64,000 nt of DNA, taken from contig SRSI01000038.1 in the NCBI GenBank assembly GCA_005656395.1, positions 1,178,001 through 1,242,000 on the forward strand, written 5' to 3'. Positions 54,160 to 64,000 of this stretch are shown piece after piece. The position numbers and the translations under genes are program-made. This stretch comes from Strongyloides papillosus (lineage: Eukaryota; Nematoda; Chromadorea; Rhabditida; Strongyloididae). The notes beneath the pieces were generated by a model. It worked only from the letters and a program-made list of their open reading frames with translations. It ran no database searches and was not told where the DNA came from. Position 1 is the first letter of the stretch, and every line of letters begins with the position of its first letter.

Positions 54160-55759
54160 TGTATTTTATCTAAATCAGAAGAGTATACTAAATACAAGAA
54201 AAATTTAATAAAAAACGATAATTATTAAACATTTAATAGTAAAAATTCTGACAAAAATAACTTTGGATCTACAGAAAATGACATTTTTGTTTTATAAAAC
54301 ACATTATGGTAAATACTATATATAAAAAAAAGTTTTATGAGTAAAAATATTGTTATTTATTCAAGATTGAGATTAAATTAATCAAAATAAATTTATTTTT
54401 AAATAAAAAAATGGTATTCAGTAATGAATGTAAAAAAGAAATAATTCAAAAAATGATTGAATGTTATTTGAAAATATGGTATTTATTTAAATTTGTTTTT
54501 TGACTTCTTCCTTTCTGATCCGAATCATGTTTGCATTATGTGTGCCGTAATTCGATTAATTTTGCAATTTCAACAGTTTCATTTTAACTTTTTAAAATGT
54601 TTTTAAAAGAATTTATAAACTATCATAGTTAAGTGATAACTTTAAAATTATACCAATATAATCAATGTTTAGCAATGATCAACATTTGCAATAGTTATAA
54701 TTGCACAAAATTGGTAAAGAACATGAATGTATTACCTGGATGCCAACTATTAATTCTTTTCAATTCTTTTTATATTTTAGAATTGAAACATCTATGAAAA
54801 TATTTGTATAATTTAGAAGTTATTACTATATAGAATTTAGTTAATCATTGTCCATGTTTTAATTATAAAATAATTTTCTGTCACAAAAGTTTTATTACTT
54901 GAAAATCAAATAAATTATTTTTTCAAGCAAATGTTTTCTTTTTAATGTTTCAAAACTGATTTTGAATTTACAAATAACATTTTTAACAAGCTGAATTTAA
55001 TTGCTTCAAGAAATGAAACTAGAATTTTTGTAAAAACACTAATAAAATAATTATAGAAAATATAACTTTTAATCAAACATAACAATATAAAATGTATATC
55101 TCGTGTAATCAAATACAATTATAGATAATGTATATTTATATTTAATAAAATAAATTACTTTATTAGATGATTTAAAAAGTACAATTTACTATGTATAGAC
55201 TGTTTTAACTTTTTATGCTTAAAAAGTAGAAAAAATGTAAAAGATCAATTACTTTACTTTTAATATACATATAGAAAGTTATCTTTATTTGGAAATTGAT
55301 TTTTTACGAGACAATGCTTTATAAGAAAAAAGGGTAAATGGATGCTTTGTTATTAATACTACATACATCAAGATATAGTCACATAATTGGACTTAGTCTG
55401 ACAAAATGCGGGAAAAATCAAACTACGTCTACATGCGATAAGCATCTTTTATACTTTTATATACTGTCTTAGCACGTACCTGTCAAAGATTAGCTGTATT
55501 ATGATACTTTAATTGCATTTTATTGTATTATGTTGCATTATAATAAACTTTTATTAGTCTATCTGTATTCTTTATTAAATTAAATTTGATAAAATAGTAA
55601 ATTTAAATGATTTGTGATATTATTTGATCAAAGAATGTGAGAAGCTTAATAATATATTAATAAATTTGATGTTTTTATTGTATTGTTGTATATTTTTTAA
55701 TTTTACTGTTTTGATTTTTAAATAAATAAAGTTTATTATTGTAGTATTGTTGTTTAATC

Positions 55760-56692
55760 ATGTCTGATGCTTCTGCACTTGTTAATGATAATCAAAGATA
55801 TTGTTCAACAGAAATTGAAGTAAATTTCCAATCGGCAATTGATAAAAGTAAAGGAAGACATAAAAATGTCGATGAAGTTTTAAGAAAACTTTCAAATGGG
55901 CCTTTAGATAATGAAGAAAAAAAGGTTTTGCAATATTTTGCAAATCAATTGTATCAATTGATTTTCATTGATAATAAGAGATGGTCACAAAAAAGAAATA
56001 TTAGCAGTGACTTCATAGTTGCTTTAGAGCATAAACTTGGTGAAAACTCCAAGAATATTATTCTTAAGTCCAAGCTAACATCATCTCTATCATCAGAGCA
56101 ATGTAGAATAAATAAAAGAGATGCAAATACTTCATCTGATAATTCTGCTAACCTTGTTCAGAATTTAAAGAGCAGCACCATTAATGAAGATCAATTAAGA
56201 AGCTTCTTGAGTGATAGAATGATGCCTGATTTTATAAATCAGTATTTAAAGGTAGTAGATATCGAGAAGGTAGAAGAAATCTTGTCCAGATTTCAATCAA
56301 CTGGACCAGCTCTTCCAGGGCAACCAAATGATGCATTTGGCATTTTATTAGAAAATTTGAGAGTATGTTATTCTTTTTTCTTATTAAATTAAATAATATG
56401 CTTTAAGATACAGCCAAGATATATATGGCAATCTAATCCGGTATCAGAAAAAATATGCTTTGTTTTTTCAACTGGTTCAATGAGTGTATTTGCCGGTACA
56501 ATCTTCATATATCAGGCAGACAGAGTTGAAGATATTGTAAGAATTGGATTATCACTGGCTCTTCAAATTGGTATGCCATGTGAAGAGAATTTGAAAATTC
56601 TCTTAAGTTATTTTGCTTTCAAGATGGATATTCCTCCATCCAAATTTTTTGGAAAGAAGGCTTCGTATTCATCACGTTTTGGAAGATTCTGA
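55760..56692 (+). CDS. Conserved 295-residue partner protein, second copy
   Basis: Exons 55760-56362 (201 codons) and 56408-56692 (94 codons plus stop) are joined across a 45-bp intron with donor GTATGT and acceptor TTAAG. Shared blocks with the 30934-32370 gene are NEEKKVLQYFANQLY, PALPGQPNDAFG...LLENLR before the intron, then WQSNPVSEKICFVF, SVFAGTIFIY, ENLKILLSYFAFK and PSKFFGKKASY. The C-terminus ends in a basic SSRFGRF. The function is unknown. Conservation of length, intron position and divergent arrangement in two elements argues that transposition or its control needs it. The transposase start is 1.6 kb away on the other strand. Confidence 0.82.
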
Positions 56693-58065
56693 TTTCAATG
56701 GAGATTTTTATTTAATTTAAATTTTTAAAATTTTTATTTAATTTTATATTTTGTTATCATATTTCTATTTTGTAAATTGTAATATATTTTAATTTTTGTT
56801 CTTTTTTTTGATAGTTTTTAAAATTCCAATTTTATTGTATATAGTCTGTTTAATAATAAAAAAATTACACTAGGGTAGATTTATTCTATTCTTATTATAG
56901 AATAGAAACTTAATATTGTTGTATTTTTAACGAAATATTTTGATCAGTTTTCGTTAATTATTTATATTTAAAAAAACAACATTTATTTATCCTAATTCAT
57001 ATAAATGGATATTATAAGTGTTATAATATAGTTATTATATGTGCAAAACTTAATTAATTGATGGCGTTTATCTTTTATATAGCAGAAATTTAGAAAAAAA
57101 ACCAGATTAATAAATTGAGGTCAAATTTATTAAATAAAAAAAACTATAATTAAGGGGCTCTTTATATACACAAACAATGTAGCATAAAAGACATAAGATG
57201 ATAATACTATAAAGGTTATAAAGATTAAGTATGGTACCATTGGATTGTCATGATATCTCAATTTCATTCTACATCTTCTTATACTTTATCATTCATAAAA
57301 ATCACAATACGAAAAACGACAAAAACTATTCAACATTATCATATTAGCAATTTAATAAAGCATTTAATAGTTACGTTAAAAGTTAGAATTTAGATCTGAG
57401 ATTACAAGCACATATAAAACATGATACAAAAAATGAGAATTAAAATCATCTCATATTTATGCTATATACTTTTTTAATAATGATTTTTGAAAAATTCTCA
57501 TATCTTTTACTTTATTTTTTATTCATATGTATTTTAATTGGTAACTGTTTTTTAATTCTATGAATAGTACTATTTTCCTTCTGTGTTCATTCTTTTTTTT
57601 ATCAAAAATGTTTATCTAATAGTTAAATTATTTTATGAGTCGTTCTAAAATTACAAAACATTCTTAATTTAAATAAAAATATAATATTTTAAAAAAGAAT
57701 TAATTAAAAAAAGTCATTTGTTCTCTTGTTTACGTATTTATCTTTTGTAAATAAAAAAAATAGTTATTTGCTACATGAAACATGTTAAGAAAAGTATTTT
57801 ATTATTATTTTATAAAAGATTTATTTTAATAGTTTAGTTATTGGAGTTAATTAAATTGTGTTATGGTAAATGAACGAAAATATTTTTGTTATTTTATGAT
57901 CAACAAAATGTATTCATATATAAGAATGAATAAAAGAAATTTCACTTCATAACATTCAATTTAAAATTTCTTTTTACTTTCTTAATATCAAATTCATCTT
58001 TGGTATAAAATGGGAAGCTTTATATCTCGTACTTATTGGTGAAAAAATAAATATCAATAATGTAA
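56693..58065. other. AT-rich interior of the second CACTA-like element
   Basis: No supported gene. This stretch and what follows have no counterpart in the 30.2-kb element. Confidence 0.5.
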
Positions 58066-58284
58066 AATACTGAAATAAATAATGTAGCAAATATTTCAAG
58101 TGAAAATATTAAACAAATGCTTAATGATTACACGTTTTCCACAATAATTAACTTTTTTGGAATCATCGGAATTATATTTTTACTTATTATTGGTTATTGT
58201 TGCTGTCTTAAATACAATCACATTGTTAAAAGTTATTTCAGATCAAATGGAAATAATACAAATGACAAGATACTTCAAAGTTAG
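58066..58284 (+). CDS. Exon-like frame with a transmembrane segment
   Basis: A 72-codon open stretch without its own good start ends at TAG 58282. It has a polar N-terminal part (ISSENIKQMLNDY), a strongly hydrophobic segment (NFFGIIGIIFLLIIGY), a Cys cluster CCC and a polar tail. This layout resembles the C-terminus of a single-pass membrane protein, such as the end of an envelope-like protein of a retroelement or a small receptor. A splice from CAAA into TACCC at 58455 is conceivable. It may be a cargo exon or a nested-element remnant. Confidence 0.35.
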   Translation, partial: NTEINNVANISSENIKQMLNDYTFSTIINFFGIIGIIFLLIIGYCCCLKYNHIVKSYFRSNGNNTNDKILQS

Positions 58285-58799
58285 TTTAAATAATATTTAT
58301 TAAGGCATTATAACTATTAAGAACATTGTGTCATAGTATCAAATTCTATATATGTAAATAATTTTGAACAATTTAGTTTTAAAAAATGTTTTTCATAATA
58401 GAAAACTTGATATCGTCTATTTAGCATCATTCATAATATTTTCTATTTTCAGTACCCAGAATACATATTGTCAATTCCGAAATTACAAGATTCTAGTAAA
58501 TAACTATATAAAAAAATGAGATATCAACATATAAATCTTTTCTCTAATTCCATTGATAAAACCATAATCAAATATAATTAAATTTTATGTATTAAATTTC
58601 TTCTTATTTACCAAATAAAATACAATAAACAGTTTCTATTGAACTTATAATTTTCATATAACGATACACTCAAATAAACGTAATTCCAAATTCTTTATAG
58701 AATAACATTAAGGAAGAGTATATAAAACAAAATATTTCAAAATATTTTCACTTGTTAAGTTTTATGTATAATTTGGTTGTATTTTTAAATATTTGTTTC

Positions 58800-59150
58800 A
58801 GATATGTTTATGTACCAAATGGAGCACCAAGATTCATCTGATATTATTGTGAAGGATAAGTTTTTGTAGTATTTTTAATTTTATGTTATTGTGTTGGTTC
58901 ATTTTAGGGTGATTGTTAAGGATGATGTAAATTCCAGGAGGATATGAATTGATAGATTACCATGGAGTAAATGGCTGAAAATGCAGGAACTAGGACTTCA
59001 TACATTGGATCTCTACAAGTTTGTTAACATTATAAGGTAAAGAAATTCAGTTATTTTAATTTCTTCATTATAGTTTTAAATGGTTAAAAATCAAGACTTC
59101 ACGAGCATTAGAACTTCAAAAAAATGGAAGGCAAGGATAAATATGGGTAA
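58800..59150 (+). pseudogene. Decayed coding-like exons
   Basis: Fragments with codon-like composition follow plausible 3' splice sites (TTTCAG at 58802, TTTTAG at 58906, TTATAG at about 59072). One reads WSKWLKMQELGLHTLDLYK up to donor GTAAAG at 59038. In-frame stops (for example TGA at about 58946) break it. No family is recognised. Confidence 0.3.
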
Positions 59151-59277
59151 TTCTTAATTATTTGTTTATCTAATTGCTTTTTTTGCTGTTTGTTTTTGTT
59201 ATTTATAAATAAAATTCACAAATTTTAACGTTTAGTCTCATAAAGAATAATTTTGGAGATGATAGTAAAATTCTAAG

Positions 59278-60957
<1,680 letters not shown>

Positions 60958-61030
60958 TGCCACATGCTGGGATTGAACCAGCGACCTTCGGTTTACAAGA
61001 CCGACGCTACTACCACTGAGCCAATGTGGC
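60958..61030 (-). tRNA. tRNA-Thr(TGT)
   Basis: 73-nt cloverleaf with acceptor GCCACAT/ATGTGGC, discriminator A, anticodon loop CTTGTAA closed by CGGT/ACCG, and T-loop TTCAATC. The D stem has one mismatch (GCTC against TAGC). Confidence 0.92.
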
Positions 61031-61972
61031 TGTGAGTAGAAAGTCTTTTATTCAATATTTGATAACAAACAGCAAAACATTCTTTTAACCAAAAAAGCCC
61101 AAACATTTCCAAAAAATTTGTCTTTTTTATCTTAATAGACAATTTCAAATATATTAATTAATTTTTATACTTTGGAAAATAGTGATAATATTTAAAAAAA
61201 TACTATTTAAGTTAGATTCTTGTTGGAATTTAATCTTATAAAAAGTAATCGTTACAGGTGTAGTAAATAATTAACTGAATTAATTATTAGAGTTTATTTA
61301 AAAGGTGGTAGATAATTATATTTGTTCTTTATTAAGATCATCTTACTGTCTATTTTACTAAAAATATAAATGAATAATGTCATAATTTTAAAAGTTTGTT
61401 AAGAAGACGGTATGATATTAAAAACTTGATAATTAAATAAATATGTATTAACTAACTATAAGTACATTATTTTATTATTCATCGTTATGGTAATTTTAAT
61501 AATTGTACGTTTAAAAAACAGAAAAAACTTTTTGTGTTGGTCTATCAACTAAATTAAAAATGAATTATGTAAACTTTTTTACGGCACTTTTTAAATAGCT
61601 TAAATCAAAAGAGATTGCTTATTAAATAAAATCTTTATTTATATTTAAGTTATATTAAAATTTACAGCATTTTTATATTCTCAAAAACTAAAAATTAATC
61701 ACGATTTTATAGTTAGTAATACACATATTTTTAGAACATTGTTAAAATATATTTTCAAAAAAAATCTTTTGAAAATTCACAAAATAATGATTTTATTGTA
61801 CTTTAAGTGTCGTTTACAAAAGCATTGTTGTTATTTATTTTATACTTTTTTTTAAATATAAGTAAAAATTATTTTTTCAAAATAATGTTTTTGTTGCATA
61901 TTTTAGAAAATTGTTGGAATAGTGTTTTGCATTTTAAAAATAAAATCTGAAAGAAATAGTCTACTACTTCAT
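61031..61972. other. Intergenic, nothing recognised
   Basis: AT-rich spacer between tRNA-Thr(TGT) and tRNA-Leu(TAG). Confidence 0.6.
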
Positions 61973-62053
61973 GGCGAAGTGGCCGAGTGGTTAAGGCGTT
62001 GGTTTTAGGCACCAATATCTTCAGATGCGTGGGTTCGAATCCCATCTTCGTCA
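61973..62053 (+). tRNA. tRNA-Leu(TAG)
   Basis: 81-nt type II cloverleaf with acceptor GGCGAAG/CTTCGTC, discriminator A, anticodon loop TTTAGGC closed by TTGGT/ACCAA, variable arm TATCTTCAGATGC and T-loop TTCGAAT. No intron. A T run follows. Confidence 0.95.
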
Positions 62054-62412
62054 TATTTTTCTCTATTAATTCTTTGTTAGAAATAATAAAAATAATATGG
62101 TGAATATAAATTATTGGCTAAAGGATGCAAAATCTTGTATTTCTATGGAACTACGATCCACTTTTTCAAGTAACATTGGTTATTATTATTGCTAGGATAT
62201 AAATAAAGAAATCCTATCTCTGATTCTTCATTAGTAGACTTTTTTACAGCAAGACACTTTTGTTATTAGTGAGAATAAAATTGAATATTCGCTATATGCT
62301 AATTATCTTTAATTATTATATTATTTATATTGTACTCCAGTATATAATATTATCTTTAATAAAATTGTATTTTTAAATTTTTGTTTATTGTGTTTTTGAA
62401 TATAAAAATTTA
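62054..62412 (+). other. Likely 5' LTR and leader of the third LTR element
   Basis: The 359 bp between tRNA-Leu and the gag start must hold the LTR end and leader if the element is complete. The second LTR is outside the window, so boundaries cannot be set. A TATA-like GATATAAATAAAG is at about 62196. Confidence 0.4.
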
Positions 62413-64000
62413 ATGGAAGAATACAAGTTATTGGTCAAGTACAACCTGAAACCAGTCTTAGTTCAAGCTTGTAGGGATCTGGAACTTCAAGTGTCAGGGA
62501 CAAAGGAGGAGTTAGCCAGAAGAATTGTTGAAAGTGGTGAAGATAGCACCAAGCTTGCTTATTTGGTTAGAAGAATTGAGCAAATAGATCCGGAAGATCT
62601 TGAGTTTTCTTATAGAGAGCCAAAAGAAGAAGTAAATGGTACCAAAAGTGAGGTAGTAGAAGATGTTAAGAAAGAATCTACTAGAAATTCATTGGAACTG
62701 ATGAAATCAGTTAAGATAATGGAGGAAGGATGCAACGTGGAGGTCTTTATAAAAAGGTTTCAGTTAGCCTTAGCAGCAGCTGGGTTATCTCCGCAATGTA
62801 GTGAAGCGACCAGTTGGTTATTAATAAAAGTCAGTGATGACATTCAATTTAGACTTCAAGAATATTTTGTGAATATTGAGGAAGTCTCTAGTACGATCTT
62901 GTGTGGGAAGTTACGCAATTGGTATTCAACAAATATGACAAAGACTGAAGCAGAATGTGAACTAATGGCTTTCAAGTTAGACCAAAAAAATGTAGAGGAG
63001 TCACTCAAGAAACTGAAGAATCTTGTTTCTGCGCAAAATGTTCATCTTTCAAGAAAAGATAAAGATGATAGAATCCGCTATGAGATATTGAGACAGTTGA
63101 GAGAGATTCCAAATCTTAAGAATTTAGGATTAATCGGCAGAAATTTTTCGTTAGATGAGTTGGAAGCTGAGTTAAAAATTGAATGCAAATTAAGAAATTT
63201 GCATATAAGTAAGAATAATGATGAAAAGAAAAATGTTGATAAAAAGAAAATCAAAAAGTGTTTCGGATGCCAGCAATTTGGGCATATAAAGCCAGATTGC
63301 CCGAATATAAAGAAAGAGGAAAGAATAAGTAATATAATTGAAGAAATGGATGATAGCAATGAGTATACAATTAATGCTAGCATCATGGTAAATGGTTTGG
63401 TTAAAGCAGTGAAAGTGTTTCCTGATTCTGGATCTAAAATCAGTTGTATAAACCCTAAGTTAGTTAAGGAAATGGGTTTAACGTTATCAGAAAAGAAGAG
63501 GAAAGGTGCTTTAGCAAATGGATCACCAATTAATGTGAATACCATAATGGAACCAATTGAGTTGACATTGAACGGGAAGAAAATAAAAATGAAAGATGTT
63601 TGGGTATTAGAGATTAAGCATGATCTACTCATTGGTACAAGAACGTTATGTGAATGTGATTTTGTCATTAAATGGACTAAACCTATAGATGATGATAAAA
63701 AAATGATGACGCTATGTGGTGAAGAACAGGAAGTTGAATTGAAATGTGAAATAATGGAAAAATTTCCAGATGTATGGTCGAAGTCTGATTTTGATTTGGG
63801 ATTATGCAAGTTCAATTCACCAGACATTGATCTTAGTAGTGAGGAAATACCAGAACATAAAAGGTATGATCCACCGTTAGCTATGAGAAATGAATTAGCA
63901 AATCAAGTTCAAATGATGTTAAGTACAGGAATTATTAAGAATTCTTATAAGGTAAAGTTTGTGGCTAATTCTATACCTGTAAGAAAAAAAGATGGGTCGG
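62413..64000 (+). CDS. Gypsy-like Gag-Pol polyprotein, 5' part, with a SAP-like motif in Gag
   Basis: The frame is open from ATG 62413 to the window end (529 codons seen). Residues 5-43 fit a SAP-like DNA-binding helix pair (VLVQACRDLELQVSGTKEEL). Gag then has a CCHC knuckle at 283-296 (CFGCQQFGHIKPDC), followed by a retropepsin-like DSGSKIS with D338, where the usual DTG/DSG is kept. The RT N-terminus begins at the end (IPVRKKDGS). RT, RNase H and integrase would lie beyond 64000. Its base composition is richer than the surroundings. The opposite-strand frame at 63078-63827 is an antisense shadow. Confidence 0.9.
   Translation, partial: MEEYKLLVKYNLKPVLVQACRDLELQVSGTKEELARRIVESGEDSTKLAYLVRRIEQIDPEDLEFSYREPKEEVNGTKSEVVEDVKKESTRNSLELMKSVKIMEEGCNVEVFIKRFQLALAAAGLSPQCSEATSWLLIKVSDDIQFRLQEYFVNIEEVSSTILCGKLRNWYSTNMTKTEAECELMAFKLDQKNVEESLKKLKNLVSAQNVHLSRKDKDDRIRYEILRQLREIPNLKNLGLIGRNFSLDELEAELKIECKLRNLHISKNNDEKKNVDKKKIKKCFGCQQFGHIKPDCPNIKKEERISNIIEEMDDSNEYTINASIMVNGLVKAVKVFPDSGSKISCINPKLVKEMGLTLSEKKRKGALANGSPINVNTIMEPIELTLNGKKIKMKDVWVLEIKHDLLIGTRTLCECDFVIKWTKPIDDDKKMMTLCGEEQEVELKCEIMEKFPDVWSKSDFDLGLCKFNSPDIDLSSEEIPEHKRYDPPLAMRNELANQVQMMLSTGIIKNSYKVKFVANSIPVRKKDGS

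Noticed and set aside
63078..63827. 249-codon minus-strand frame
   Set aside because: It is antisense to the Gag-Pol frame, which has recognisable zinc knuckle and protease motifs.

Overview
The window is nuclear DNA of a eukaryote with a very AT-rich genome (roughly four fifths A+T by eye). Evidence: tRNA genes with eukaryotic nuclear introns, spliceosomal introns of 41-49 bp with GTAAGT or GTATGTT donors, a replication protein A gene, and four classes of eukaryotic transposable element. The sequence alone does not fix the species. Very short introns and C2H2-type transposases would suit a compact metazoan or another opisthokont, but that is a guess. Apart from the RPA-like gene cut by the left edge, every protein gene I can support belongs to a mobile element.

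Layout. 1-1.2 kb: partial RPA1-like gene (-). 3.2-7.1 kb: two non-autonomous inverted-repeat elements and tRNAs Arg(TCG), His, Ser(GCT), Leu(CAA). 8.0-12.9 kb: complete Ty3/gypsy-like LTR element with two RNase H domains. 13.9-18 kb: tRNAs Val(AAC), Val(TAC), Ser(TGA), and Lys(TTT) split by a 768-bp CACT-ended element. 18.7-21.8 kb: decayed LINE. 22.5-25.5 kb: tRNAs Glu, Tyr, Ala. 26.2-28.0 kb: MITE with very long inverted repeats. 29.7-36.7 kb: tRNA-Arg(TCT), then tRNA-Thr(AGT) split by a 5.1-kb CACTA-like transposon, then a hairpin-rich element exactly 15 nt from the Thr 5' end. 37.7-43.0 kb: complete second Ty3/gypsy element. 43.0-47.6 kb: MULE transposon whose transposase is fused to a ubiquitin-specific protease domain, inserted at the first bases of tRNA-Ile. 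48.6-51.3 kb: tRNAs Ser(AGA), Asn, and palindrome clusters. 51.4-59.5 kb: second CACTA-like transposon, flanked by half of a Gln-type tRNA on the left and most of tRNA-Pro on the right. 61.0-64 kb: tRNAs Thr(TGT), Leu(TAG), and the 5' part of a third LTR element with a SAP-like motif in Gag.

The unifying theme is tRNA genes as transposon landing sites. Twenty tRNA loci, all of different type, lie in 64 kb. At least four have a DNA transposon inside them with target-site evidence. The MULE sits on the first nucleotides of a fifth, and a hairpin element lies 15 nt upstream of two tRNAs. The CACTA-like elements carry two divergent genes: a transposase with Tnp2-like motifs and a conserved 295-residue partner of unknown function. 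Their ends carry family-specific palindromes. The most unusual proteins are the MULE-USP fusion, the two-gene tRNA-targeting CACTA-like module, and the LTR polyprotein with a degenerate internal RNase H and an intact C-terminal one.
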